From Chrysomallon squamiferum (taxonomy: Eukaryota; Mollusca; Gastropoda; Neomphalida; Peltospiridae), in NCBI GenBank assembly GCA_012295275.1, contig CM022665.1, positions 48,791,064 to 48,855,063 of the forward strand: a DNA stretch of 64,000 nt, in the 5' to 3' direction. Shown here one piece after another: positions 24,652 to 37,194 of this stretch. The notes beneath the pieces were generated by a model. That model saw only the letters and a program-made list of their open reading frames with translations. It was not told the DNA's origin and did no database searches. The translations under genes and the position numbers were made by a program. Positions within the stretch are counted from its first letter, which is position 1; every line of letters begins with the position of its first letter.

Positions 24652-26144
24652 TTATTGGACTAAACAGCAGATGTGTGAACATTCGTTGTCTCCAAGTTTA
24701 CTGCAGAAAGATTTTGTAGCTTTTCTTACTGCAACACGTCGCAAGAAGAAACAACGCTTGTCGTCTACACATATACCGAACTCTGAAATACAGTGACGTC
24801 ACATTTTTGTATGTTATCTCTTCAAGTATAATACATAAGACATATTTAGAATTTCTTCCTTAAAAATGTTTTGTCTTATTTTATTGTTGCTGCTTTCGTG
24901 AGAAATGGAAAAAAGTACTTTATATATATATATATATATATAAACATAATTTAAAACTGAGAAATGTACAAAAATGATATGATAAATAAATATCAAAATA
25001 ACAACACAGACAACCTACTGACAACAGACAAAAGAATGTTGTCTGCAGACAGCAGCAAGCATCTTTTATAAGCACAGACAGAAAACAAATAGTGTGCAGC
25101 TCAGTGACTTACAATACTTACTACAAATAACTTACCTGACGTGCATGTCCCACAAGTTTTAGAACACAGCAAAGCGTTTTGTGATGAACTTTTACACATT
25201 TCTTTAAATACTCCATCTCTCACTGCTCCAAAGTCTTCTTCACAGCCTTGAAAATGTAACAACACATTTTGTTATATATACATCTACACTTCATTATAAT
25301 TATATATTAGTCACAGTTTATTACCATCGTATTTAACTTAAATATATTATTGTTTTCATCTGTAATATTTGATTTTTATTACTATACTTTAATACATGAG
25401 TATAAAATTAGCGGAGAAATTTCTAAATAACACAGTTTGTAATAAACTTACTTTTCTCGCACTGAGATCCGTAGTAGGTTTTTTTACACGTACAGGTACA
25501 CTTTGTTGCGTCTAGTATTTCGTTTTCTCCACAGTGTAAGATACACTTATCTAATAAAATACTTATTTCTCAAGTGAAAATATCAAAGGCTGTTTCTTTA
25601 ATTTTTAGAGATTTAAACTTTTTTCTTATGGAATGAAAACAAAAGCAAATGAAACACACACAGTGAAAGAGAAGAAACAAAATATGGAACAAGAGATGGA
25701 AACAATTAGAAATGATTTTTATTCATCTGTTGTTGTTTTTGTTGTTGTTATTACTTTAATATTTTATGTTACTTCATCCCTAATCTGTTCTCTTACAATT
25801 CTCTAAGAGGTTTGAAAAAAAACTACTGTCTAATTAAACTATGCACAATTCCTATTTCATCTGACGATATTTTTATCGTAATGAAACTGTTTAGATCTCG
25901 TATAGACGGATAACACATACCACAGTTATCTCCAGTCCATGGTGCGTCACATGTACACGTGTCACAAGCAGCATTGTGGGTTCCGTGATGCGAACACGTC
26001 AAACCACAAACATCTGTAATAAAGTTACAGTTTTATTTTTATACATTTATAATACAGGGTCAAGTTCTTTGATTCGTAAAATCACATATGAAAGTTAAAA
26101 AATAATAAAATAAAATAAAATAATAGAGTATTGTATGGTGCGAG

Positions 26145-26189
<45 letters not shown>

Positions 26190-29100
26190 CTGATGCTCTT
26201 AAAACAGGGCACAGTTTTATTTAATACAGGGTCCGGCTCTAATATGTCTAATCGTATGTTTCTACAAAACAAAGAAAGCTGCAATGAATGTTATGAAAAT
26301 GGACAGAATGTCTAAGATGGACAAGAGCAATGGACAGCATGTTTGATATGTACAGAAGTCAGGGAGATGTACAGCAGACACGGACAGCATGAAAAGAGAC
26401 TCACTGATTGCGATATCATTTATAAAATGCTGATACTATCTGCCGAATGAAAAATATAAAATTCTGAGAAAAGTTATTCGATAACTCTGAAGACGTTTTA
26501 GAACTAATATCCTGTGTACCAGTCTCTGCCTTAATTTTTATGTACTTAAACTTTCAAGGGCTTGTTAATTAAGATCAAACATACCACAACGATCTCCAAT
26601 CCACGATCCGTTACACACACAAGCATCGCAAGCAGCATTACGAGTTCCGTGATCACCACACGTCATGTTACAAAACTCTGCCACAGAACAGAAAATACTA
26701 ATCACAATACAAAGCGAAGATTCCTTGTGCAAAACTGATTAAGTTGGTATACGTTGTGTTAAAAATCTACACGTGTAAAATAAAATAGTTTAAGTTATAG
26801 TGAGATTTGTGATATTGAGATTTATTTAAGATATAGTGAGATTTGTGATATTGAGATTTATTTAAGATATAGTGAGATTTGTGATATTGAGATTTATTTA
26901 AGATATAGTGAGATTTGTGATATTGAGATTTATTTAAGATATAGTGAGATTTGTGATATTGAGATTTATTTAAGATATAGTGAGATTTGTGATATTGAGA
27001 TTTATTTAAGATATAGTGAGATTTGTGATATTGAGATTTATTTAAGATATCGTGAGATTTGTGATATTGAGATTTATTTAAGTTATAGTGAGATTTGTGA
27101 TATTGAGATTTATTATAAAAGTAAATAGCTATTGTAATAGTGAAAGTTGTTACAACAGTAAACAGACAGTAATTTTAAGATTTGTTATAACAGTAAATAT
27201 ATATTGTGATTGTAAGATCTGTTATAATAGTAAACAGATATTGTGATATGAGGTTTGTATTAAAAGTAAACAAATATTTTGATAGTGAGATTTGTTATAA
27301 AAAGTAAATAGTTTATAAAAGTAAACAGTTTAGTGAAATGCATTATAAGATATCTACTGACCTCTGATAGTTTAAAAGACTATGAGTTCAGTATGTTGTA
27401 TAACTTAGTTAATATTATATATATTTTATGTTATCGTATTTACCACATTCAGATCCTTTCCAGTTACCAGCACATGAACAAGTACAACCTGTCACATGAG
27501 ACTGGTCATCGCCTTCTGCAATAAATATAAACATTCAGATTATTTATTTGAATATGGCTGTGCAAATAGTTTTATAACTATAAAACATACACTACAGTAA
27601 AGCTTAGTTTTGGTGGTCGAACGAATATCCTATGTATACATACATATATATATATATCTTTGTTGTCTTTTGTACTTCCAAGTTACAAAAATAAAGGGTT
27701 TTTCAGATTGATCATCACAAACGACAGAGCATGTTCTCGTCTACTTCAGTGTACAAAACACATACTTACAGGGATATGTTATATAAGGCTGCCTTTGTGG
27801 CCTGAAGCCTTTCAGATTTTCCATTTTAGTTGCATTGTGTTCATTTTAGTTGTAAAACATTGCAGTTACATTGTGTTCAGTGTACTTATAAACGTTGAAG
27901 ATATATTGTGTTCAGTGTAGTTATAAAACATTGTAGATACAAAACATTGTTATTATTTTGTGTTCAGTGTAGTTATAAAGAATTATAGCTATATTTTGTT
28001 CAATGTAGTTATAAAACATTGTAGTTATAAAGAATTATAGTTATATTTTTTCACTTGTCATGTTAACTAAAATCTTTAGTCTTTCTTATATTACTTGGAA
28101 ATGTCACTCACTACAATATCGTTTTGCATTCTGTTTGCCTCCATTTTGACACGTGATGTTGCATAGTTCTGAGATAAGAGAAAAGTAGAATTCGTGTATC
28201 AGACTAAACTGTATTTTTTAAACTCATAATAACTGTTATTTAAAAGATACAAACATCATTGTGGACATATTTTACAAAAGAATGACGCTGTATACAAATG
28301 TGATGGTTTTTTTTGTGACTAAAGGGAAGTTTATCATGTACAAATTAAAAAAAAAAAAAAAAAAAAAATTTGCGATTATAACATCACTGACTTCATAAGA
28401 CCTAAAACAAAACTTTAGTCCATATAATGTTACTGGTGAAATGAGAAACTATAACTACAATGTTAGTGAAATGACAACTACAACATTATTTTAAATCACA
28501 GCTACAGGTTTAACTAAGTTACAAATCCCACGTTAATTAAATGACAACACCAACATTGCTGAACCTTAAAAAATTCATAACAAGAACGAAAGTTAAAACA
28601 GTACTTAACATTATTGAAATTACAAATTTACATCAAATATCAGCCATACATTTCTGAAACTTCAATAATATTACAATAATAGATTTACTGAAATCAAAAC
28701 TGTAGTATTACGGTAATTACGTATAAAATAATTGTTACTTACCACAGAATGTTCCTGTCCAAGGGTTGACACAGCTACACCTAGTACATTCACCATTAAT
28801 AGTCCCACCATTCAAACAGGCAACACCACAGATATTATCTGAGACAGTAACATACAATACATTGACTCTGGTTTTAAATAATATACAATATTATAACAGT
28901 TTGTGTATACGTTGTTTTAAATAATATACAATATTATATAAGTTTGTGTACACGTTGTTTAAACAATATAGTGTTATATTAGTTTGTGTACAAGTTGTCT
29001 AATATAACATACAGTGTTATACCGGTTTGTGTACACGTTGTTTTAAATAATACACAGTGATATACTAGTTTGTGTACACTTTTTAAATAATACACAGTGA

Positions 29101-30535
29101 TATACTAGTTTGTGTACACTTTTTAAATAATACACAGTGATATACTAGTTTGTGTACACTTTTTAAACAATATACAGTGTTGTACCAGTTTGTGTACACG
29201 TTGTTTTAAATAATATACAGTGATATACTAGTTTGTGTACACTTTTTAAACAATATACAGTGTTGTACCAGTTTGTGTACACGTTGTTTTAAATAATATA
29301 CAATATTATACCAGTTTGTGTATACGTTGTTTTAAACAACATCCAGTGTTATACTAGTTTGTGTACACGTTGTTTTAAATAATATACAACAGTATGGTAG
29401 ATTGTGTACAGCTTTTAAATATTATACAGAATTATACCAGTTTGTGTACACGTTTTTCAAATAATATACAATATTACAGTGGTTCGGGTACAGCTTTTAA
29501 ATAATATACAGTTTTATACCAGTTTGTGTACACGTTTTTTAAATACTATACAGTGTAATACCAGTTAGTGTACACGTTTTTTAAATACTATACAGTTTTA
29601 TACCAGTTAGTGTACACGTTTTTTAAATACTATACAGTTTTATACCAGTTAGTGTACACGTTTTTTAAATACTATACAGTTTTATACCAGTTTGTGTACA
29701 CGTTTTTCAAATAATATACAGTTTTATACCAGTTTGTGTACACGTTTTTTAAATACTATACAGTTTTATACCAGTTAGTGTACACGTTTTTACGTTGTGT
29801 AGCGTAATCACAGCGTTTTAATATTTATGTAAAATTTAGTACAGCAGATAACAGTGGACAAGAATGGGTTTCTGATGTATACACATTACACGACTGTCAA
29901 CACTTACCCTGAGGACAGGACTTTGCAAAAAATTGTATTACACTGTTTCTCTCAACGTAGGTAAGGTTTTTATGCAGAAGACAAAGAGGTATGGCATACT
30001 CTCCCGCTGTGCATTGTGGGTCAGCAGTACACTTCCTCTTGCATTCATCCAAGCTGTTTACTGTGCTAGTGTCTAATGTGACCTCAGGACAGCCTGCAAT
30101 TTGCTTTTCGTCGACGTACGTGTTGCAAACTCCACCTAGTTTAATATTTGAAACATATCTCATTTGTATTACGAAATAAAGCGACTTTTATTTCTAAAGT
30201 TAACTTGTTAACATGCTAAAAATCATCAAAATCAGAAAGTTACGGACTAGAATTATGAAGTAAGTTACTGACTTGGAAGTAACATTATTACTGAACCAAA
30301 AATAAATAATATTCGCTACAAGAGCCAAGCAACAAACAAACACCAATCCTTATATACATAAGAAAGGTAGAAAACGAACAAAATCTGTTAGAATGAGCAG
30401 AAAAAAGGAAAATAATAAAATAATAATAATAATAATAATAATAATTTAAAGAATACAGTCACCTCTCTTTTGCTTGAAAATGCTGCCAACCACGAACGGC
30501 AGACATAAGGTGAAGAAGAAAATGTTGAAATTCAT
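24652..30535 (-). CDS. Gene C: secreted PAN/EGF/ShKT protein (350 aa)
   Basis: Minus-strand exons are 30,535-30,463, 30,135-29,908, 28,838-28,743, 28,168-28,112, 27,515-27,444, 26,677-26,585, 26,013-25,921, 25,550-25,452, 25,246-25,136 and 24,782-24,652. All introns are GT-AG in phase 1, and coding length is 1,053 nt. A signal peptide (MNFNIFFFTLCLPFVVGSIF) is followed by KQKR, a possible basic processing site, then a PAN/Apple-like domain at about 25-100 (DECKRKCTADPQC). EGF-like domains lie at 101-132 (CLNGGT), 133-175 (CQNGGK), 176-206 (CGDHGT), 207-237 (CSHHGT) and 238-270 (CGENE). An ShKT domain at 271-307 ends CSKTCGTC, and a six-cysteine tail ends ICCLVQ. It has one EGF exon more than gene B and lies convergent to it. 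The PAN domain differs strongly from B's, while the ShKT and C-terminal exons are almost the same. It is predicted to be secreted. Ligand and function are unknown. Confidence 0.87.
26150..26188. repeat. (TG)n microsatellite in intron 6 of gene C
   Basis: About 19 TG dinucleotides between the two adjacent EGF exons of gene C. It is purely simple sequence. Confidence 0.9.
26790..27118. repeat. 36-bp minisatellite in intron 5 of gene C
   Basis: About nine nearly perfect units of 36 bp ('tatagtgagatttgtgatat' + 'tgagatttatttaaga'). The period is seen from 'tttatttaag' at 26,821 and 26,857. Diverged units continue to about 27,310. It lies between the second half of EGF2 and EGF3. Gene B carries an unrelated minisatellite in the homologous intron. 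Confidence 0.93.
27830..28055. repeat. Irregular minisatellite in intron 4 of gene C
   Basis: Units such as 'tgttcagtgtagttataaaa' + 'cattgtagttatatt' are the reverse complement of those in intron 4 of copy A (5,380-5,835), as expected from the inverted gene orientation. Homologous intron, homologous repeat. Confidence 0.7.
28858..29800. repeat. About 42-bp minisatellite in intron 2 of gene C
   Basis: Roughly 22 units on the theme 'tttgtgtacacgttttttaa' + 'atactatacagttttatacc' + 'ag'. The last third (29,500-29,790) is nearly uniform, which points to recent local amplification. It is the reverse complement of the gene B intron 2 array. Confidence 0.92.
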
Positions 30536-30568
30536 TTTGAAATGAAGCTCTGAATATTTGTCCTTTGA

Positions 30569-30574
30569 TTTATA
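30569..30574 (-). promoter_or_regulatory. Gene C TATA box
   Basis: TATAAA on the minus strand, 39 bp before the ATG at 30,535, with 'attcagag' between. Spacing matches the 40-41 bp of copies A and B. The GATA word seen before A, B and D is absent here, so upstream control may differ. Confidence 0.55.
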
Positions 30575-30721
30575 GATCAGAAAAGTGCTTAGATTTGTTT
30601 GTAAATCTGCACAAATTAGTTTGGCAGCTGTTACAGCATTGATGCATAATAAATGTTACATTTAAAAAATAAAAATAAGTCTTGACACATATGGTGTGCG
30701 TGTGTTAGTGCACGTTTGTGC

Positions 30722-30725
<4 letters not shown>

Positions 30726-30762
<37 letters not shown>

Positions 30763-30772
30763 TGTGTGTGTG
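30726..30772. repeat. (TG)n microsatellite upstream of gene C
   Basis: A TG run of about 47 bp, roughly 200 bp upstream of the gene C start codon. Another TG-rich patch follows at 30,876-30,905. Confidence 0.9.
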
Positions 30773-31040
30773 TTATGCCGAGCTTTTTAAGAGGGTGTGC
30801 TGGTAGAATGCAGCTAATTCTTTGGACTTTATTTTGTCGCTGTCCTATTATCAGAACAATATTTGATATGTTTTCGTGTGTGTGCGTGTGCGTTTGTGTT
30901 AATGTGACAGTAAGAAAAAAGTAAATAAAACAAAGAAAAAACGTTTGATCACTTCTATGTTGATAATGACACGAGTACTAATATATATGTAGAAAAGTAT
31001 ATCATAAAGAGAAGAATATATGTAAGCTTTACAGACAACT

Positions 31041-31930
31041 GTACTATGAAAAGTATGTTATATAGACATATATTTGTAGATAAGTATATTATACAGACAA
31101 GTGTAGTGTGTAAAAAGTATATTATACAGACAAGTGTAGTATGTAAAAAGTATATTATACAGACAAATGTAGTATGTAAAAAGTATATTATACAGACAAG
31201 TGTAGTGTGTAAAAAGTATATTATACAGACAAGTGTAGTGTGTAAAAAGTATATTATACAGACAAGTGTAGTATGTAAAAAGTATATTATACAGACAAGT
31301 GTAGTATGTAAAAAGTATATTATACAGACAAGTGTAGTGTGTAAAAAGTATATTATACAGACAAGTGTAGTGTGTAAAAAGTATATTATACAGACAAGTG
31401 TATGTGTAAAAGATATTATACAGACAAGTGTAGTGTGTAAAAAGTATATTAAAAAAAGTATATTATACAGACAAGTGTAGTATGTAAAAGTATATTATAC
31501 AGACAAGTGTAGTATGTAAAAAGTATATTATACAGACAAGTGTAGTGTGTAAAAGTATATTATACAGACAAGTGTAGTGTGTAAAAAGTATATTATACAG
31601 ACAAGTGTAGTGTGTAAAAAAGTATATTATACAGACAAGTGTAGTGTGTAAAAAGTATATTATACAGACAAGTGTAGTGTGTAAAAAGTATATTATACAG
31701 ACAAGTGTAGTGTGTAAAAAGTATATTATACAGACAAGTGTAGTGTGTAAAAAGTATATTATACAGACAAGTGTAGTGTGTAAAAAGTATATTATACAGA
31801 CAAGTGTAGTGTGTAAAAAGTATATTATACAGACAAGTGTAGTGTGTAAAAAGTATATTATACAGACAAGTGTAGTGTGTAAAAAGTATATTATACAGAC
31901 AAGTGTAGTAGGTAAAAAGTATATTAGCAC
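31041..31930. repeat. 33-bp minisatellite upstream of gene C
   Basis: About 27 units of about 33 bp: 'aaaaagtatattatacagac' + 'aagtgtagtgtgt'. Because 33 is a multiple of three, both strands stay open for long stretches and give repetitive peptides (KYIIQTSVVCK on +, a Leu/Ile/Phe-rich repeat on -). Occasional single-base length changes break these frames, and I do not regard them as genes. Upstream of A and B the corresponding place has the unrelated 61-bp array. Confidence 0.93.
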
Positions 31931-32299
31931 AGTTGTATGATAGTATTCATTAATAGTTCGTATCTTCAGCGTGAATAATATGAGCATACCAAGTCTGGAA
32001 TATGTTTCATAAAAAAATAAAAAATATGTCATTTAGAAAAATTAATAGACTCGAGTAATCAATCTGAATTTTCAATTAAAAATTAAATAAATAAACAAAA
32101 TAATTATTTTTACTAAAAAAAAAATGTCGATGATAAAATATGAATGTTAATTTATTTAAAGAGTTTTAAAAGGATAATAAATTTTGAAGATTTTAAGAAG
32201 AAAAGAAATACACATTCAAGTATGCAAAGAATAAAATAAAATGAAAACAACCAAATTTATTTATTTATTTTACTTTTAGACCAAATTTTTAAAGAGGAT

Positions 32300-34037
32300 T
32301 TCAGCATTCATTTTAAATGTTTAGCAGAGCTGTCATCAAGTGTGTCTGTTGTACAAAAACGATCTTATCATGTACTACCTGGCGTGATACAAAATTCAAT
32401 ACACCACAGCTTGCTTTTCCATTTTCTCAACAACACAAAACATCGTTTTATCTAAAAATATTAACTTGTTCAGGTTGTTTTATGGATATGACAAGCGTGA
32501 TATGAAACAATAATTTGAAAATTCACAACATATATTGTCAGTTTGTATCACGAAAGATATACATTTAACTTCAGTTAATTCAGCTGTTTGGTAACAAACA
32601 AGAAGGTGTTAAAAAAAAAGACAGTATATTAAACAAATGCAGTCAGTGTCATCAAGTATGAATCTAGCTCAAACACGATGTTATCATCTACCACCTGATG
32701 TCATAAAAACTGAAATAAACCCAGAGCTTGACTTTTCATTTTCTGAACTGCATAGAACAGAGAAATTTCAAAAATTATTAATTTCTTCAGTTTGTTTTAT
32801 GGATATGACAAACACGAAATAAAACAATCATTTGGGAACTTTACAAATACGTCGTCAGTTTGTAAACCTGCATAAATACGTTTAAGCTGCAGTTAATTCT
32901 TTAAATAAGAAATGTATAGCAATTTTGTGAACAAACTCAACGAACTTGTTGGTATTAAAGAAAGAAAGAAAAAAAACCCAGAACAAAACAAAATATTAAA
33001 TAAATGTCAGCTTTATCAACAGTGAATCAAGTACAAACACGATGTTATCATCTACCAGCTGGCGTGATACAAAATTCAGTACACTTCAGCTTGCTTTTCC
33101 ACTTTCTCAACCACACCACGCATCGTTTTATTTGTTTAAAAGCTCCAAATAACAGTGGTCAAGATATGGTATTAGTAAATATTCAAAAATTAACAGCTGC
33201 TTAGTACATACAGAGAACTAATAAATATCATATTAATATAGCTTCCGTACACAACTGCTGTTAGTCAACAAATAACAATAACAACAACAACAACAACAAC
33301 AATAAAAATAATAATAATGATAATAATAATAATGAATTAATTAGTTAATTAATTGATTAAATAATCAATTATAGAAATGAAATAAAAAGTGGTCAGTGTC
33401 ATCAAGCATGAATCTGGTACAAACACGATGTTATTATCTACTGTCTGATGTGATACGAACAGAAATAAAGCTGCAACCTGACTTTTGATTTTCTGAACTG
33501 CCGAGAACATGTATTTATCTAGAACTGTTAATTTGTTCAGTTTGTTCTATGGTTATAACAAACACGAAATAAAACAATCATTGAGAAATTTACAAACACA
33601 TTGCCAGTTTTTACATCCGCGGATATACATATATAGAACAACAAAAAATACGTTGTCACCTTCATCACGTGTGAATCAAGTACACGATGTTATCATCTAC
33701 CACCAATGTGAAACAAAATTAAATAAAGCTACAGCATGTTAATATAGGGTGCACATGAAATTAAAAACACTTTTCTGTTAAAAGTTTAAATGTTATCTAT
33801 ATTTAAGCTGCTGTCATTTACCGTTTCCTACAAATATTGACTCGTATACATGCACTGTATAAGCAAACATAAGTAATCTCACAGGCATATTTTGTTCTGT
33901 TAAAATTATTTAATTTATATAATATAATACTGATAAATTCTGTTACCATGAAATGCATAACTGTACACTAAAAACAAAAAATATTCTGAAACATTAATAA
34001 ATATGTAAAAAAATGTGTTTTATTTTAGAACTGTTTA

Positions 34038-34072
<35 letters not shown>

Positions 34073-34351
34073 AGCTTAGCTTTTTAACATTCTTCGACTT
34101 ATTTAAACAAAATTTTTAAATATTGATTTCTTTTCATCTCTTGAAAATACATTTCCAGTTCTGACTTACAAAGACTCGCATGCTGATCTTAACAGTAAGT
34201 CTGAACATGGATTTCTTTTCATCTTTTTTGTAGTAATAGTTGTCAAGATGTGGTATTACTAAACAGAAAATTAACAGCTGTTTAATACGTACACACAACT
34301 AATAAATATCATATAAATATAGATTACATATGTAACAGTTGTTAGTCAACA

Positions 34352-34429
<78 letters not shown>

Positions 34430-34640
34430 AAGAAGAAGAAGAAGACGGAATTTATTAAATCAAATAAAGAAACCAAATAATAAAATAAAATAAAATAAAA
34501 TAAAACGTTTTATTTAACAAAGCTAGGTGAGCGTCACCAAGAATGAATGTGATAAAAATACAGTTTTTTCATCTACCATCTGATGCGAAACAAAACTGAA
34601 CAAAGCTACAGCTTGACTTTTCTGAAGTCCAGATAACATC
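32300..34640 (-). repeat. Array of the flanking repeat family, reverse orientation
   Basis: At least five to six copies (about 32,310-32,500, 32,630-32,830, 33,000-33,140, 33,390-33,560, 33,640-33,740 and 34,520-34,640) of the dispersed repeat found upstream of A, B and D, now reverse-complemented ('gatgttatcatctaccacct', 'agcttgacttttcattttct'). Their orientation follows gene C, so the repeat belongs to the duplicated unit. Between copies lie AAC/AAT/AAG simple repeats (33,268-33,340 and 34,354-34,443) and a poly(T) run (34,043-34,068). There are no genes. Confidence 0.7.
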
Positions 34641-35530
34641 GATTTTACCATCTAGTACCTGAAGTGATGCAAATTGGAATAAAACAACTACGAATACAAT
34701 AATGATAATATTATATTATAAATAAACATTGTCTTTGTTCTTCTGTAGGCAGATTTCTTTGGTTCTGCGAATGGTTGACGTCCATGGCTGGACATCGACG
34801 TCCGTGAGCTACACCATCTTCTCGTGTGTAGCAGTGAGTCGTGGAACAAGCACGGAACATGATGCAGCTGACAATTTGTATTTTTTTGTAATGTTAAACT
34901 CACTTAAAAGCTGACGGTAACTTTTATTCATACCAAGAGCAAAGATTCGTTGTCTGGCCTTTGCGGTATTCCCTAGGTATACATTATTACAACAATAATA
35001 ATATATAAACAGTGGCAGTACTAAGATATGGCACCTCTGAACGAACTGTGGATGCGATTTAAAGAGGGCGCCACTGAACACTTTCTACTAAACTTGACTG
35101 GTGTTTTTCAGCTTATTTCTATGGAAAGGTTACCTGAATAACGTGTCAGATGTCTGATCAGAGACGTAATTTCATTGCTTCCCTTAGACACTATTTTCCG
35201 TAGTTATAGCCCAGCTTATAAAGTAAATAAATAAATAAATAAAAACTAATAATAATAATACAAAATATATTCAACTGTATAACTGTAACACCTCTACCTG
35301 TTGGTGCCCCGCAGACTTCAGTTCAATAATCTGGATTATTGTTTTTTAATGATTTTCACATAACGACCTGCTTTTTTCTGCCGGCAATCAATAGCATCTG
35401 TTGTCCAGATTCGGGTAGCGTCTTTGCACAGTGTATCGTTATCAGATGTCCTTGACGGGATTAGAACCAGGACAAAGCTCAAGCGGAGAACAGACCTACG
35501 ATTTAAAAAAAAAAAAAAAAAAAAAAAAGT
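34641..35530. other. Unclassified intergenic DNA ending in a poly(A) run
   Basis: Less AT-rich than its surroundings in two patches (34,740-34,880 and 35,280-35,500). The second ends in about 25 A residues (35,504-35,528), as a + strand retroposon would. The word 'gggattagaaccagg' (from about 35,458) reads, on the minus strand, like an RNA polymerase III B box. The two clues point in opposite directions, so I cannot name an element. Short open frames here match nothing I recognise. Confidence 0.35.
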
Positions 35531-36700
35531 ATTAAATATGTGTTATACATACAGACGGAAACACACACACACAAAACGTCGTCAAACTTACTTACAAATA
35601 CATACACACACAAAGATAAATATAGATACACATAGAGAATATATATATATATATATATATATACATACAACATCATCAGGATATAATTATATAGATAATT
35701 TAACCATATATATCTGTATATGTCTACCTATCTATATACGAGTATGTGTGTGTAAGTATGTACATGTATATGTAATCTTATATACATATGTGTGTTTATG
35801 TGTGTCTCCGTGTGTGTGTGTCTCCGTGTGTGTGTCTGTGTGTGTGTTTTGAAACTAATGTTTTACTCAACGTCATAAAGACAGCAGGATTGCAATATAG
35901 CTGTCTTGTGCTATATTAACGACAAATTAGAAAATAAGCTAACTGGCTGCTAAGAAGGAATTAACCCGCAATAACAACTCACGTGTCACTATAACTGTTA
36001 AAAATTCCGTTTTAAGATTTTTCTTCACTGCATTGAAATATGTTCAACAGTCTTCAAATGCACATTGGCTAGTTGAAGAATCACGCATACATTATATCAA
36101 TATAATAAAGTTAATCGAAAATAATAAAGTTAATTTAGATTTTAACATTTCTCTCTTTGTATTACTCAGATTACGGCCGGATGAGACAATTAACCAGTGG
36201 AGCAGACGACAGGGAATTATTGCCAGGATAAACAAGTTTATTCCTTAGCTGGTAACAATATTTGGGTTTTTCTTTTTTCCTTTTCTTATATTGCTTTTAC
36301 TTTACTATTTTATATTTATATATATCACACAAACTCATTAGAAGAAAAAAAAAAAATGATTCTCTTTTAAGTTTATATTCCCGTTTCTAGATAACCAAGA
36401 CACCAAGTTACTAAGTGAAATAATAATTATTTTATTAAATTAGGTGTTTTTACAAGCGAATGAAAAAAATTACTTATTTAAGCAATATTTGACTGAATAT
36501 TTTGTTACGTAGAAATCTTTATATTACATATCATAGCTCCGAAAATAACAAACATTCACCATGAGTAGAGGCATGTTAACTGAAATTATATTTATAGTTG
36601 TTTGCAGTTTAATAATAATAAATGTAGTGTAACTTGTCATTCACAGTTACGTCCCTTGATACTTTAGTTGAACCGAAAGTAGAATGTACAAGGAAGCAAA
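35531..36700. other. Gene-free DNA before the TRANK1-like gene
   Basis: AC/AT and TG simple sequence at about 35,560-35,850. The remainder is AT-rich without a supportable gene or repeat. Confidence 0.6.
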
Positions 36701-36768
36701 ATATGTTTCTTAGAAATCCAAAGATGATGACGTCGAGCTATAAAGTATAGAGAAAACAGTGAAAATGG
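36700..36768 (+). other. Candidate alternative first exon of the TRANK1-like gene
   Basis: The stretch ends AAAATGG directly before GTGAGTATG, a strong splice donor. ATG at 36,765-36,767 plus one base gives phase 1, exactly what the exon at 39,400 needs, so a transcript reading M-D-E-F-M-Q is possible. Spliced instead to 38,820 it would give a five-codon upstream frame. A CRE-like TGACGTCG word (about 36,728) and TATAAAG (about 36,740) lie just before. TATA this close to the donor would leave almost no exon, so the exact start is uncertain. Confidence 0.4.
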
Positions 36769-36972
36769 GTGAGTATGTCCAGTAATTTATTGTTAAAACA
36801 TTTTTAATACTTTAAGATGTATAAAATATTATATTTTCTTTCATTAATAACTGTTAAAACATAATTATTAATCAAATGAAACCAGAAAGGTTGCACAAAA
36901 TCAAATCAAATTTGTGATATTTGACACAGTCATAGTGTTAAATTACAGTTTCTTTGCAGACAAGCTTTGGAG

Positions 36973-37010
<38 letters not shown>

Positions 37011-37194
37011 TAATAATAATAATAAAATTGGATATTTACTTTCTATGAAAAGAAATTTATTGGTAATTAAATTATTTTAATTATTATTTAATTTCAGAAT
37101 TAATTTCATAGTTTACAAAGATAATTGCATTCAATAACAAGACACAGTTCTGTATTATGTTGTTGTATTCAGAGCTTCATACTGGAATGTTGCT

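Noticed and set aside
26790-27118. 36-bp repeats resembling CRISPR repeat length
   Set aside because: No spacers separate the units; it is a simple intronic minisatellite.
31046-32032. Two long repetitive open frames on opposite strands
   Set aside because: Both derive from the 33-bp minisatellite, with no start context, non-repeat domain or conservation of one frame.
34688-35081. Overlapping short open frames on both strands near 34,700-35,080
   Set aside because: No recognisable domain, no splice context and heavy mutual overlap; probably chance in a locally less AT-rich patch.
35440-35530. Possible tRNA-derived SINE or tRNA gene near the B-box-like word
   Set aside because: The B-box-like word is on the minus strand while the poly(A) run implies the plus strand, and no A box or cloverleaf can be drawn.
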